Source of the DNA: Labilibaculum euxinicum
Lineage (GTDB): Bacteria; Bacteroidota; Bacteroidia; Bacteroidales; Marinifilaceae
NCBI RefSeq assembly: GCF_009795715.1
Contig: NZ_WTCR01000009.1
Location: forward strand, 1 to 64,000
DNA: 64,000 nucleotides
Direction: 5' to 3'
In this document: in pieces, positions 35,591 through 47,500 of the stretch
Layout of the letters: every line of letters starts with the position of its first letter
How positions within the stretch are numbered: the first letter of the stretch is position 1
Program-made: the position numbers and the translations under genes
Notes under the pieces: generated by a model
Told to the model about the DNA's origin: nothing
The model's database searches: none
The model's input: only the letters and a program-made list of their open reading frames with translations

Positions 35591-37393
35591 GTGATAAAAA
35601 ACAAAAACATAGATCATTTAAAATTTTTGGTTTCTGCTTTGCCGGAAGAGCCAGGAGTTTATCAGTTTTTTGATGAGAACGATACAATTATATATGTAGG
35701 AAAAGCAAAGCGACTCAAAAGAAGGGTTGCTTCCTATTTTAACAAAGTTCACGATTCGGCAAAAACCAATATAATGGTTCGCAAAATTGTGGATATTCGG
35801 CACATTGTTGTTGAATCGGAAGAGGATGCCCTGTTATTAGAGAATAACTTAATAAAAAAACATCAGCCGCGGTACAATGTTCTTTTGAAAGACGATAAAT
35901 CTTTTCCCTGGATTTGTATTAAAAGCGAAAACTTTCCAAGAGTGCAAGTCACCCGTCATTTGATTAAAGATGGTTCGGAATATTTTGGACCCTATACGAG
36001 TGTGAAAATGGTTCGGATTTTAATGGATATGATGCGGTCTTTGTATCAACTTCGAACTTGTAATTTAAGTTTGTCGGAAGAGGGGATTAGAGATCAGAAA
36101 TTCAAAGTTTGTTTGGAGTATCATATTGGGAATTGCAAAGCACCTTGTGTTGGGAAGGAGAGTAAAGAAGAGTATGAACAAACAATACAGGATATTCGGA
36201 ATATATTGAAAGGAAATATTGGTTCGGTAACTTCTCATTTGAAAGAAAAAATTCAGGAACTGGCCAATGATTTTAAATTCGAAGAAGCACATCTTATTAA
36301 AGAGAAATTAGATTTACTCGCAAAGTATCAAAGTAAGTCAACGATTGTAAATCCTTCTATTAATAACATTGATGTGTATTCTATTGTTGATGATGAAGAT
36401 TCTGCGTATGTAAATTTTTTAAAAGTGGTAAATGGAGCCATTATTCAGGCACACACCATTGAAATGAAAAAGAAAATTTACGAAAGTAAAGAGGATTTGC
36501 TTTTGCTTGCTATTACAGAGATCCGGCAGAAGATTTTTAGTACGGCAAAAGAAATTTTGATTCCTTTTGAGCTTGAATTATCCATTGAAAATGTTCGGTT
36601 TGTTGTCCCTCAACGTGGCGATAAAAAGAAATTACTGGATTTATCTGAACGCAACGTTAAATATTATCGTCTCGAAAAGTTAAAGAAAGGAGATAAGTCT
36701 CTAAAACAATCGCATTCCGAACGTATTGTAGAAACCATGCGCACCGATTTAAGATTAAAAGATGCGCCGGTTCATATTGAATGTTTTGACAATTCGAACA
36801 TACAAGGAACTAATCCGGTCGCCTCTTGTGTTGTGTTCAGGAATGCAAGACCTTATAAAAAGGATTATCGGCATTTTAATATAAAAACAGTAGTTGGAGC
36901 AAATGATTTTGCTTCTATGGAAGAAATAATTTACCGGCGTTATAAAAGATTGCTGGACGAGGGAAAGAGTTTACCGCAATTGATTTTGATTGATGGGGGA
37001 AAAGGACAATTGGGAGCTGCCTTAAATAGTCTGGATAAATTAGAATTGCGTGGAAAGATTTCTGTAATTGGAATCGCCAAAAAACTGGAAGAAATCTATT
37101 TTCCCGGAGATCCTTACCCATTGTATCTGGATAAAAATTCAGAGACTCTTAAAACTATTCAACATTTGCGAAATGAATCGCATCGCTTTGCAATAACCTT
37201 TCATAGGCAGAAGCGATCAAAAGCATTTATTGTCTCTGAATTGGATAAAATTGAAGGTATTGGGCGAAAATCAGTTGAAAAGTTAATTAAAAAGTTTAAA
37301 TCTGTAGAGAATGTAAAAAGTGCCGCACTTGCTGATTTGGAATCTGAATTAGGAAATTCAAAAGCTTTAATAGTCTGGAAATGTTTCCATTAG
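35591..37393 (+). CDS. uvrC: UvrABC system protein C
   Basis: UvrC makes the two incisions of nucleotide excision repair. The GIY-YIG domain is at residues 14-95 (EEPGVYQFFDENDTIIYVGKAKRLKRRVASYF). A UVR region lies near residue 205, the endonuclease V-like domain contains IECFDNSNIQGTNPVASCVVF and LILIDGGKGQLGAA, and a C-terminal helix-hairpin-helix (KIEGIGRKSVEKLIKKF) binds DNA. Length is 600 aa. The start codon is GTG at 35591. It is 26 bp from ade, likely one operon. Confidence 0.97.
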   Translation: MIKNKNIDHLKFLVSALPEEPGVYQFFDENDTIIYVGKAKRLKRRVASYFNKVHDSAKTNIMVRKIVDIRHIVVESEEDALLLENNLIKKHQPRYNVLLKDDKSFPWICIKSENFPRVQVTRHLIKDGSEYFGPYTSVKMVRILMDMMRSLYQLRTCNLSLSEEGIRDQKFKVCLEYHIGNCKAPCVGKESKEEYEQTIQDIRNILKGNIGSVTSHLKEKIQELANDFKFEEAHLIKEKLDLLAKYQSKSTIVNPSINNIDVYSIVDDEDSAYVNFLKVVNGAIIQAHTIEMKKKIYESKEDLLLLAITEIRQKIFSTAKEILIPFELELSIENVRFVVPQRGDKKKLLDLSERNVKYYRLEKLKKGDKSLKQSHSERIVETMRTDLRLKDAPVHIECFDNSNIQGTNPVASCVVFRNARPYKKDYRHFNIKTVVGANDFASMEEIIYRRYKRLLDEGKSLPQLILIDGGKGQLGAALNSLDKLELRGKISVIGIAKKLEEIYFPGDPYPLYLDKNSETLKTIQHLRNESHRFAITFHRQKRSKAFIVSELDKIEGIGRKSVEKLIKKFKSVENVKSAALADLESELGNSKALIVWKCFH

Positions 37394-37462
37394 AGATTTT
37401 ATTTGAGAAGTTACTTGAATATTTATTTCAATGTAATTTTAATTCAAAAATAATTCACACAG

Positions 37463-38446
37463 CTAAAAAAATGCGGACAAAATCTCTTTTTGTGTGATAT
37501 GTTTAAAGTATAAGTTTATTTTTAGGTTGTTAATGTGTTTATATACAGTCTCTTTGTTGTGATATTGACCGATCATTAAGCTTTTAAAGTCCAAAATGTG
37601 GTTTTCTACCAGGCAATTACCTAATAAATTAAGATTTTTAATAATTCCTTTCTCTACTGTCATGCTAACCTCTAATATGATTCCTCCCGAAAAATTACTG
37701 AGTTTTTCAAAGATGTAGTTGGGTGAGTAGCCATAATTCCATTCCCAGTTGTTGTATTTCTCTGTCATTAAAGCTTCTATCTTTTCAATATCAATTGCCG
37801 ATAGTTCAAATTCCTTGGCATCTGGAAATTTCGTTGTCAAATCCGTTAAAATTAATTGAGCAAAGTTGTCGATACTCATGGAATGGGAAAGATATTCAGA
37901 GATGTTCGTTACCTTACTTCTAATGGATCTTATACCCCGATCTTTGAACTTGAGAGGATTTACCTTTAACAGCTGATTTAAGCGATTTAAATCGCTTGAA
38001 AATAGCATTGTGCCATGTTGCATAAGCTTGTTCTTAAAAATGTGTGAAGCATTCCCTGAAAATTTCTTTCCATCGATAGTTAAATCACTTTTTCCTTCAA
38101 ATTTAGCGTTTACGTGCAGCTTTTGAAGAGTATCGATAATCGGCTGACTGTATTTTTGAAAATCAACCAATTTACTTTTTTCTCCACTCTTGATAAAGCA
38201 ATAATTTAGATTTCCTTCGTCGTGAAAAACGGTTCCTCCACCTGACATTCTTCTAATAACAGGTATATTTTCCTGTTCAGCTTTGTCGAGATTGATTTCA
38301 GCCAGGGTATTTTGATGCTTTCCTACAATCAATGCAGGAGTATTGGTATACAAGAAGAAAAAATCATCTTCATGGTTTTTTAGCAAATACTCTTCGCAGG
38401 CAATGTTAAAAACGGGATTGGTAGATGAACTGATGAAATACAACAT
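37463..38446 (-). CDS. lplA: Lipoate--protein ligase
   Basis: LplA attaches scavenged lipoate to the E2 subunits of 2-oxoacid dehydrogenases and to GcvH. The key motif RRMSGGGTVFHDEGNLNYCF is near residue 70, and the lysine motif GKKFSGNASHIFKNKLMQHGTMLFS follows. A small C-terminal domain is present. Length is 327 aa. The gene is convergent with uvrC and divergent from dtd. Confidence 0.95.
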   Translation of the reverse strand: MLYFISSSTNPVFNIACEEYLLKNHEDDFFFLYTNTPALIVGKHQNTLAEINLDKAEQENIPVIRRMSGGGTVFHDEGNLNYCFIKSGEKSKLVDFQKYSQPIIDTLQKLHVNAKFEGKSDLTIDGKKFSGNASHIFKNKLMQHGTMLFSSDLNRLNQLLKVNPLKFKDRGIRSIRSKVTNISEYLSHSMSIDNFAQLILTDLTTKFPDAKEFELSAIDIEKIEALMTEKYNNWEWNYGYSPNYIFEKLSNFSGGIILEVSMTVEKGIIKNLNLLGNCLVENHILDFKSLMIGQYHNKETVYKHINNLKINLYFKHITQKEILSAFF

Positions 38447-38582
38447 GCTTTACTTTTTTTTTGTAACGGATTACAAATATCAGTATTAATTGGGAAATAT
38501 CTTAATTTAGAATCAATTTTAATAAGGTGCAAGTCTGGAAAAACGGTTTTAGCAATATCTTTTTTACATGAATATGATGTGT

Positions 38583-38590
38583 TATATTTG
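38583..38590 (+). promoter_or_regulatory. Probable -7 element of the dtd operon
   Basis: TATATTTG fits TAnnTTTG and lies 40 bases before the dtd start. At the -33 distance there is TTT, not TTG. Confidence 0.5.
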
Positions 38591-38630
38591 AGAGGAACAA
38601 TTAATTGTAACATTTAATAAATATATTGAT

Positions 38631-39083
38631 ATGCGGGTTGTGGTTCAGCGGGTTACTCAAGCTTCAGTGAGTGTAGATTCTGAAATAATCGGGCAGATAT
38701 CGAAAGGATTGCTGGTGTTGGTGGGAATAGAGAATGCTGATACGGAAGAGGATTCGGAATGGTTGAGTAAAAAAATCTGTCATCTTCGAATTTTTGACGA
38801 TGAGGAAGGAGTAATGAATAAATCTTTACTTGAAGTGGATGGAAATATTTTGGTAATCAGTCAGTTTACATTGCATGCAAAAACTAAAAAGGGGAACAGA
38901 CCATCTTATATTACAGCTGCAAAACCTGATATTTCAGTACCTCTGTACGAGAATTTTGTTGCTCGTTTGGAGAAAGAATCCGGAAAGAAGGTGGAAACAG
39001 GAAAATTTGGTGCCGAAATGCAGGTCTCATTGGTTAACGATGGTCCGGTTACCATTGTAATGGATACTAAAAACAAGGAATAG
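38631..39083 (+). CDS. dtd: D-aminoacyl-tRNA deacylase
   Basis: DTD removes D-amino acids and glycine mischarged on tRNAs. The active-site motif SQFTLHA and the Gly-cisPro-like loop in NDGPVTIVMDT are visible, as is the N-terminus MRVVVQRVTQASVSVD. Length is 150 aa, standard for the family. The stop codon is followed directly by the ATG of the pyrophosphohydrolase gene. Confidence 0.97.
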   Translation: MRVVVQRVTQASVSVDSEIIGQISKGLLVLVGIENADTEEDSEWLSKKICHLRIFDDEEGVMNKSLLEVDGNILVISQFTLHAKTKKGNRPSYITAAKPDISVPLYENFVARLEKESGKKVETGKFGAEMQVSLVNDGPVTIVMDTKNKE

Positions 39084-39419
39084 ATGATGAATCAGATAGG
39101 AATTAAGGAAGCCCAGGAAAAAGTTGATCAATGGATCAAAAAGTATGGAGTTCGTTATTTTAATGAATTGACCAACATGGCTATTTTGACCGAAGAGGTA
39201 GGAGAGGTGGCTCGAATTATCTCCAGAAAATATGGAGAGCAATCTTTCAAAGAAAGCGATAAGGAAGTTGATTTAGCAGATGAAATGGCTGATGTTCTTT
39301 GGGTTCTAATGTGCCTGGCAAATCAAACAGGAGTTGATTTAAACGAAGCTTTTCAGAAGAATCTTGAGAAGAAAACGGAGCGGGATATGTATCGGCATAA
39401 AAATAATGAGAAACTCTAA
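39084..39419 (+). CDS. MazG-like nucleotide pyrophosphohydrolase
   Basis: This all-helical NTP pyrophosphohydrolase has the MazG metal-binding pattern TEEVGEVARIISRKYGEQ followed by DLADEMADVLWVLMCLANQTG. Length is 111 aa, a single-domain form. It would hydrolyse (d)NTPs to monophosphates in nucleotide-pool cleaning. It starts at the base after the dtd stop codon, so translation is coupled. The next gene of the order I recall, deoC, lies 9.8 kb away. Confidence 0.92.
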   Translation: MMNQIGIKEAQEKVDQWIKKYGVRYFNELTNMAILTEEVGEVARIISRKYGEQSFKESDKEVDLADEMADVLWVLMCLANQTGVDLNEAFQKNLEKKTERDMYRHKNNEKL

Positions 39420-39445
39420 GTTTACGGAATAGTAAAAAATAATTT

Positions 39446-39507
39446 GTATTCATAAATAGGCCAAAGTCATCATTCCGATGACTTTGGCCTATTTATGAAT
39501 ACTTTTC
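39446..39507. terminator. 26-bp perfect inverted repeat, probable bidirectional terminator
   Basis: Arms 39446-39471 and 39477-39502 are perfectly complementary over 26 bp with a 5-base loop, and TTTT follows. The core CCAAAGTCATC...GATGACTTTGG recurs in the hairpin at 49063-49093, on the other side of the collar/giant-protein module. Confidence 0.85.
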
Positions 39508-39589
39508 TCGATATGAAATAGGTTAACAGAAAAACGACTTTTATAATTTGAAGAAGTATTCTGTTGATTATTAAAAATATAACTTGTTA

Positions 39590-39605
39590 TGTGAAATATT
39601 TCACA
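39590..39605. promoter_or_regulatory. CRP-like palindrome before the tail-collar gene
   Basis: TGTGAAATATTTCACA is a perfect 16-bp palindrome with the half-sites TGTGA and TCACA six bases apart, the E. coli CRP arrangement. It lies 96 bp before the collar gene. The rest of this 281-bp gap shows only the hairpin at 39446-39502. Confidence 0.5.
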
Positions 39606-39700
39606 GTGGTATTTTTAACTTTAATAATTAATTTACGTACATTCATAACTATTTGATGTCGTTTTGTCAAACAAATATTATTTGTACTTAAATTTAAATT

Positions 39701-40285
39701 ATGGACGCATTTCTTTCTTTTATTGGCTTGTGGCCCCTAAGTTGGGCTCCTAATTACTGGTCTCTTTGTTGGGGTCAAACACTATCAATTGACGACAACA
39801 CAGCTCTTTTTTCTTTGATTGGTATCACATACGGTGGTGATGGTAGAGCTAGTTTTATGTTGCCTGATTTTAGAGGCAGAGTTCCTCTGGGTTATGGAAG
39901 TGGCATAGGTCTTTCTCCTAATAAAATGGGATTGAGGGCAGGTGTAGAAAAAGTGAAACTTGTTTCATCTCAGATACCTGTACATACACATACAGCAACT
40001 CTTTCGTCTGTAGATGTTCAATTTATGGCTAGTGCACTTCCTGGAACAGAAAGCGTACCAGGCACTAATAATGCCAGAACTTTGGCCGCAACAGCAGGAA
40101 GATATCCTGATACCATTTACAATTCAGAAGTGCCAACTGTAGAGTTGACAGGGGTGGCTTCTAGTGGTGGTGATATTGCTATTGAAGCAGCAGGAGGAGA
40201 CCATTACCATACCAATATTCAGCCGTCATTGGTTGTAAATTATATCATTTGTATGAATGGAATTTATCCTCCAAGACAATATTGA
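39701..40285 (+). CDS. Phage tail-collar domain protein (Mdp-like)
   Basis: This protein belongs to the tail-collar family that includes the microcystin-dependent protein. The motif NTALFSLIGITYGGDGRASFMLPDFRGRVPLGYGSG is typical, and HTHTATLSS and HYHTNIQPSLVVNYIICMNG complete the pattern. It has no conventional signal peptide. Such proteins occur in phage tails but also as stand-alone genes in Bacteroidota. No capsid, terminase, sheath or tube gene is nearby, so a prophage is not supported. The gene is the first of a module with a binding-protein-fold gene and a giant secreted protein. Confidence 0.9.
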   Translation: MDAFLSFIGLWPLSWAPNYWSLCWGQTLSIDDNTALFSLIGITYGGDGRASFMLPDFRGRVPLGYGSGIGLSPNKMGLRAGVEKVKLVSSQIPVHTHTATLSSVDVQFMASALPGTESVPGTNNARTLAATAGRYPDTIYNSEVPTVELTGVASSGGDIAIEAAGGDHYHTNIQPSLVVNYIICMNGIYPPRQY

Positions 40286-40347
40286 TATATATGGGTTGGC
40301 AATATCTGCTGGCCCAATTTTACTTATTATCAAACCCTATTTTTTTG

Positions 40348-41508
40348 ATGAACAATAATATTAAAATCGGTTTCCTTACACCGTATTCTTCTATTTACCC
40401 AGAAATGACACCTAGTCTCATCTCTGGATTTTATTCAGCTATTCCAGAACAATATCATCATCTTTTTCAATTTATTCCTGAGTATGTAGGACAGGGTGGG
40501 GATAAAGCCATTACTGAGGCAGTTAATAAATTGTTAAATTTCAACAGAGTTGATATTGTTTCGGGTTTTGTCAGCTATAAAGTTTTACCGTCGATTATTC
40601 CTAGTATCGAAAACCGACAAAAAATGGCTTTATTCTTTGATGTTGGTGAGTATATTCCTTACAATCACCATATTTCTGAAGCTGTTTTTAATAATAGTTT
40701 TCAAATGTGGCAGTCAGAATTTGCTTTAGGATATTGGGCTTATAAGCAATTTGGAGATAAGGGAATAGTGCTGACACCCATTTACGATGGTGGATATCAT
40801 CTGCAATCGGCTTTTCGACAAGGTGCAGAGATGGCAGGAGCCAAAGAGATGGATTTTAAAGTTCTCAATTATCTTCCCGAAGGTTCTCAGGTAAAAGGCA
40901 GAATTCAAGAAGTTTTTTCGCAAATAAGAATTGAAAAACCCTCATTCATTCATGCACTTTTCTGTGGAAATGAAGCATTAGAGTTCTATGACGAATTTTA
41001 CAAATCGGGTTTAAACAAGCAAATTCCTCTGATTGTAAGTGCTCATATGGCTTCCGATGAAATATTAAAAAAAGTAAGTAATCTGGATTTGAAATTCTAT
41101 TCGGCCTCGATGTGGAATTACAATTCACAAGAAAAGGCTAATCTATTGTTCAAGAAAAGAGTGTCCGATTTTGCAGGGCAGAAACCTGATTTTTATACTC
41201 TATTAGGATATGAAACAGGTTTGATTTTCGAAAGATTAATACCCGAGTTCTTAAATGGTAATTGGACAGAGATTAAAAAACGATTAAAGACAGAAACTAT
41301 TGATGGCCCCAGAGGCAAACGCTCCTTTTTCTTGAACTCAGAATATGCTGCTCCCCTTATCGATATTGAAAAAATTGGTTTTCACACTAACAACGTCAAT
41401 AAGATTGTAATTGGACAGGGAACAGCCATGAAATACGATCATGAAACCTATGAAAAGATTCATAAAGAGAACGTTAGCGGTTGGCAAAATCCGTACTTGT
41501 GTGTGTAA
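40348..41508 (+). CDS. Periplasmic-binding-protein fold (LivK-like), apparently without signal peptide
   Basis: The protein has the type 1 binding-protein fold: IKIGFLTPYSSIYPEMTPSLISGFYSAI near the start, WQSEFALGYWAYKQFGDKGIVL in the centre, and a C-terminal half typical of branched-chain amino acid receptors. I place the start at ATG 40348, because IKIGFLTP is where the fold usually begins. ATGs at 40291 and 40249 would add a hydrophobic stretch without basic residues at its start, not a clear signal peptide. No permease or ATPase gene is adjacent. It could be a cytoplasmic ligand sensor or use another export route. It starts 62 bp after the collar gene. Confidence 0.85.
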   Translation: MNNNIKIGFLTPYSSIYPEMTPSLISGFYSAIPEQYHHLFQFIPEYVGQGGDKAITEAVNKLLNFNRVDIVSGFVSYKVLPSIIPSIENRQKMALFFDVGEYIPYNHHISEAVFNNSFQMWQSEFALGYWAYKQFGDKGIVLTPIYDGGYHLQSAFRQGAEMAGAKEMDFKVLNYLPEGSQVKGRIQEVFSQIRIEKPSFIHALFCGNEALEFYDEFYKSGLNKQIPLIVSAHMASDEILKKVSNLDLKFYSASMWNYNSQEKANLLFKKRVSDFAGQKPDFYTLLGYETGLIFERLIPEFLNGNWTEIKKRLKTETIDGPRGKRSFFLNSEYAAPLIDIEKIGFHTNNVNKIVIGQGTAMKYDHETYEKIHKENVSGWQNPYLCV

Positions 41509-41568
41509 AATAGATATGTTTTTTTTATACCTAGTTCAACAATTCAGAGCAACCTAAAAACCTAAATT

Positions 41569-44500
41569 ATGAAAGCATTTTATACCCAACATCTAGTCCT
41601 TGGATTTACTAAAAATATATTGGCAATAGTTTTTCTATTTGCTGGAACTTTAAGTTATGCTCAAACAACTTATAATTTTAATGATCTAGGAGGGGCTGAT
41701 TATAATCTTTGTCTTGGCACAACACCATTTACTTATCAAGATTTTAAATTTACTACTAATGGAGGTATTGATGACGGGATGGATTATTGGCCAAATTATG
41801 GAGAGAGTAGTAGTGGTGGAATTGCTCTAGTAGCTTCAAATGCAGGAGATATTACTGTTTTAATAGTGAAACGTACCGATAGTCAGTCCTTTTCATTTAA
41901 GGGAATTTGGTTATATAATGATATTGGAAATGCCTCAATTACAATTAAAGGATATTTAGGAGGTAATCCTACTGGCGATCAGGAAGCTTTTAGTATAAGT
42001 TCAGAAATAACAAAGGCTTATGATTGGGTTGTAGATGAAATAAGGATTGAAGGAGCTGATTTATGTTTTTTCTTTGATAATTTTAAATTTGAATCAGCTG
42101 TAATCAATTCCCCCCCCACTGCCACAGCACCTAGTGCACCAAGTGTAACTGAAGATGATACAAATGTTGCTTTGGCTGATGATATTCAAGTAGCAGATAC
42201 CGATGGAGATGACCAGACTGTTACATTCACAATAACAGGAGGAACACTTACTATAGGAACTACAGGCATTACTTTTGGTGGCACCGGAAATGGAAATGCA
42301 AGTTTTACAGCTACAGGTACATTGGCAGCAATTAATACTGCCTTAGATGCTGCAACTTTTACTCCTACACCAAACCTAAGTGGCACGAATGCAGGAACCA
42401 TTGCTTTTATTTCCAATGATGGGACTGATGATTCCAGCCCGACAAGTGTTAGCTTTGATATTACCGCAGTGAACGATGATCCAAGTGTTTCAGGTTTGCC
42501 AACAGATATAACGGTTTCTGAGGACATTGCAAGTAATGTTGATCTTTCTGCTGCCACATTAAGTGATGTTGATGCAGGATCAAACAGTATTGTATTAACT
42601 ATTGAGGCATCAGCAGGAACTCTTACTGCTGGTTCAGGCGGTTCAGTCACCATTGGAGGTTCAGGTACAGCAACACTAAGCTTAACAGGTTCTGTAGCTA
42701 ATATTGATACTTATTTAAATACGTCATCGAATATAAAATATACAAGTGCTTCGAATGTTAATGGAAGCGATGCCGCTACTTTAACGCTGACTGCTAATGA
42801 TGGGGGCTATACAGGTAGTGGTGGAGGAACAAATGTTCCTTTAGGAACAGTTAATGTTGATATTACTGCCGTTAATGATAAGCCCACTGCTTCAAGTTTT
42901 ACCACATCTACTATTTATGAAAATACTACCTATGCGTTTGTGACTGTAAATTTTGGTTATTCTGATGATGATGGTGATCCTCTTGATCATGTTAGGATTA
43001 CAGCAGTTCCTGCTAATGGATCTTTATGGGTAGATGCTGATGGTAGTGGAACAATAAATGGAGCAGAATCAGCTTTATCAAATAATGGAACAGTATCGAA
43101 AGCTGATTTAGATGCAGGAAAATTAAAATATTTGAATACAAATGGTACTTCTTCAAGTTTTACTTTTGATGTGAGTGATGGAACTGATTATAGTACATCA
43201 ACATATACGGCAACACTTACAGTTACGCCTGAACCAACAGTTACCTTGAGTTTGGATCCTTCTTCTTCAATCTCTGAGAATGCAGGAAGTACTTCTGTTA
43301 AAGCTACCCTTTCAAATACATTTAATAAGACTGTAAGTGTAAATTTATTAAAATCTGGTACTACATCAGGGACGGATTATTCCTTGTCTTCTACAACCAT
43401 AATTATAACTACCGGAAATACTACAGGTACTGCTACAATAACCGGGGTGAATGATGATTTGGATGAAAATAATGAAACTGTAATTATTGATATTTCTTCT
43501 GTGACAAATGGTACTGAATCGGGTACACAACAGGTTACCTGTACTTTAACAGATGATGATAATACTCCAGTTGTAACAGCCTCCCAGAGTTTTAGTATTG
43601 CAGAAAATATTGCAAATTCAGGAGCAGTAGGAACAGTTCTGGCTACAGACGGTGATGCAGGAACATCTTTCTCAGCCTGGACAGAAACAGGAGGAACCGG
43701 CGCATCCATTTTTGAGATCAATGCATCAAGCGGAGCAATTACCGTAACCGATAACTCAGGTATAGATTATGAAACAACAACATCATATACATACACCGTT
43801 ACTGTTTCCGATGGAATAAACACTTCAGCATCCGAGATGATTACAATCAATATTACAGATGTCAATGATGTAGCTCCGATAGTGACAGCTTCACAAACAT
43901 TTAATATTGATGAAGATGCTTCAAATACAACATCAGTAGGAACAGTTTTGGCCACCGATTCAGATGCAACCGCAACAACATTTAGCAGTTGGACAATCAC
44001 AGCAGGCAATACAAACAGCGTATTTGCCATCAACTCATCGACGGGTGAAATTACAGTTAATGATGCGAATGAACTGGATTACGAATCAATCACAAGTTAC
44101 AGCTTGAGCATCACAGTTTCAGATGGAGTTAACGCTTCAGCAGCAGAAACTGTAACAGTTGATGTGAACGCAATAAACGACAACACTCCAGTTGTAACAG
44201 CCTCCCAGAGTTTTGGTATTGCAGAAAATATTGCAAACTCAGGAGCTGTAGGAACGGTACTTGCAACAGACGGTGATGCAGGAACATCTTTCTCAGCCTG
44301 GACAGAAACAGGAGGAACCGGCGCCTCCATCTTTGAGATCAATGCATCAAGTGGTGCAATTACCGTAACCGATAACTCAGGTATAGATTATGAAACAACA
44401 ACATCATATACATACACCGTTACTGTTTCCGATGGAATAAACACTTCAGCATCCGAGACGATTACAATCAATATCACAGATGTCAATGATGTCACTCCAG

Positions 44501-47500
44501 TTGTAACAGCTTCCCAGAGTTTTAGCATTGCAGAAAATACCGCAAACTCAGGAGCAGTAGGAACAGTACTTGCGACAGACGGAGATGCAGGAACATCTTT
44601 CTCAGCCTGGACAGAAACAGGAGGAACCGGCGCCTCCATCTTTGAGATCAATGCATCAAGCGGAGCAATTACCGTAACCGATAACTCAGGTATAGATTAT
44701 GAAACAACAACTTCATACACATACACCGTAACAGTTTCCGATGGAATAAACACTTCAGCATCCGAGACGATTACAATCAATATCACAGATGTCAATGATG
44801 TAGCTCCAGTTGTAACAGCCTCCCAGAGTTTTGGTATTGCAGAAAATATTGCAAACTCAGGAGCCGTAGGAACAGTACTTGCAACAGACGGAGATGCAGG
44901 AACATCTTTCTCAGCCTGGACAGAAACAGGAGGAACCGGCGCATCCATCTTTGAGATCAATGCATCAAGCGGAGCAATCACCGTAACCGATAACTCAGGT
45001 ATAGATTATGAAACAACAACATCATACACATACACGGTAACAGTTTCTGACGGAACCAACACTTCAGCAGCAGAGACGATTGCAATCAATATCACAGATG
45101 TCAATGATGTAGCTCCAGTTGTAACAGCTTCCCAGAGTTTTAGTATTGCTGAAAATATCGCAAACTCAGGAGCCGTAGGAACAGTACTTGCAACAGACGG
45201 AGATGCAGGAACATCTTTCTCAGCCTGGACAGAAACAGGAGGAACCGGCGCATCCATTTTTGAGATCAATGCATCAAGCGGTGCCATCACCGTAACCGAT
45301 AACTCAGGTATAGATTATGAAACAACAACATCATACACATACACCGTAACAGTTTCCGATGGAATAAACACTTCAACAGCAGAGACGATAACAATCAATA
45401 TCACAGATGTCAATGATGTAGCTCCGATAGTGACAGCTTCACAAACATTCAATATTGATGAAGATGCTTCAAATACAACATCCGTAGGAACAGTTTTGGC
45501 CACCGATTCAGATGCAACCGCAACAACATTTAGCAGCTGGACAATCACAGCAGGCAATACAAACAGCGTATTTGCCATCAACTCATCGACGGGTGAAATT
45601 ACAGTTAATGATGCGAATGAACTGGATTACGAATCAATCACAAGTTACAGCTTGAGCATCACAGTTTCAGATGGAGTTAACACTTCAGTAACAGAAACTG
45701 TAACAGTTGATGTGAACGATATTAATGATGAGATTCCAGTATTTATATCTGCATCGGCAATAAATATTGATGAGAATACTACAGATGTTATTACTTTAAC
45801 AGCAACAGATGGAGATGTCGGAACAACTTTTACATTTAATAAAATTGGAGGAGCTGATCAAGCTCTATTTACTATTAATTCATCAACAGGAGCGTTAGCT
45901 TTCACCTCTGCTCCAGATTATGAAACTCCATTAGATATAAATGCTGATAATGATTATATAGTTCAGGTATCTGTTTCAGATGGATTAAATTCCAGTACTC
46001 AGACGATCACTGTTTCGGTTGATAACGTAACAGGGATAACTATTACTTCAAATGGCGGAGGAGCAACAGCCGGCATTTCAATTCCGGAAAACAGCACTTC
46101 AATAGCTGCGGTAACATCAGTAAATGAGGGAGTAGCAGTTCCTTTGTACTCATTAGTAGGAGGAGCTGATCAAGCCAAATTTAATATTCACCCAACTTCA
46201 GGAGTTTTAACTTTATTGTCTGCACCGGATTACGAATCTCCACAAGATGCAGGTGGCAACAATTCATATGAAGTTATTGTTAGAGTTACAGGAGATGGGG
46301 GAGCAACAGATGATCAAACAATTACAGTTACAATTACCGATGTCAATGATATTACTCCTGTTATTACAGCCACCCAGAGTTTTAGTATTGCTGAAAATAC
46401 CGCAAACTCAGGAGCAGTAGGAACAGTTCTGGCTACAGATGGAGATGCAGGAACATCTTTCTCAGCCTGGACAGAAACAGGAGGAACCGGCGCCTCCATC
46501 TTTGAGATCAATGCATCAAGCGGAGCAATCACCGTAACCGATAACTCAGGTATAGATTATGAAACAACAACATCATACACATACACGGTAACAGTTTCAG
46601 ACGGAACCAACACTTCAGCATCCGAGACGATAACCATTAATATCACAGATGTCAATGATGTTACTCCAGTTGTAACAGCCTCCCAGAGTTTTAGTATTGC
46701 TGAAAATACCGCAAACTCAGGAGCCGTAGGAACAGTACTTGCGACAGACGGAGATGCAGGAACATCTTTCTCAGCCTGGACAGAAACAGGAGGAACCGGC
46801 GCATCCATTTTTGAGATCAATGCATCAAGCGGAGCAATCACCGTAACCGATAACTCAGGTATAGATTATGAAACAACAACCTCATATACATACACTGTTA
46901 CTGTTTCTGACGGAACCAACACTTCAGCATCAGAGACGATAACAATCAATATCACAGATGTCAATGATGTAGCTCCGATAGTGACAGCTTCACAAACATT
47001 CAATATTGATGAAGATGCTTCAAATACAACATCCGTAGGAACAGTTTTGGCCACCGATGGAGATGCAACCGCAACAACATTTAGCAGCTGGACAATCACA
47101 GCAGGCAATACAAACAGCGTATTTGCCATCAACTCATCGACGGGTGAAATTACAGTTAATGATGCGAATGAACTGGATTACGAATCAATCACAAGTTACA
47201 GCTTGAGCATCACAGTTTCAGATGGAGTTAACGCTTCAGCAGCAGAAACTGTAACAGTTGATGTGAACGCAATAAACGACAACACTCCAGTTGTAACAGC
47301 CTCCCAGAGTTTTGGTATTGCAGAAAATATTGCAAACTCAGGAGCCGTAGGAACAGTACTTGCAACAGACGGAGATGCAGGAACTTCCTTTAGCTCCTGG
47401 ACAGAAACAGGAGGAACCGGCGCATCTATCTTTGAGATCAATGCATCAAGTGGTGCCATCACCGTAACCGATAACTCAGGTATAGATTATGAAACAACAA

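Noticed and set aside
39701-40285. Prophage or contractile injection system marked by the tail-collar gene
   Set aside because: No capsid, terminase, sheath, tube, baseplate or integrase gene is present. Stand-alone collar proteins are common in Bacteroidota.
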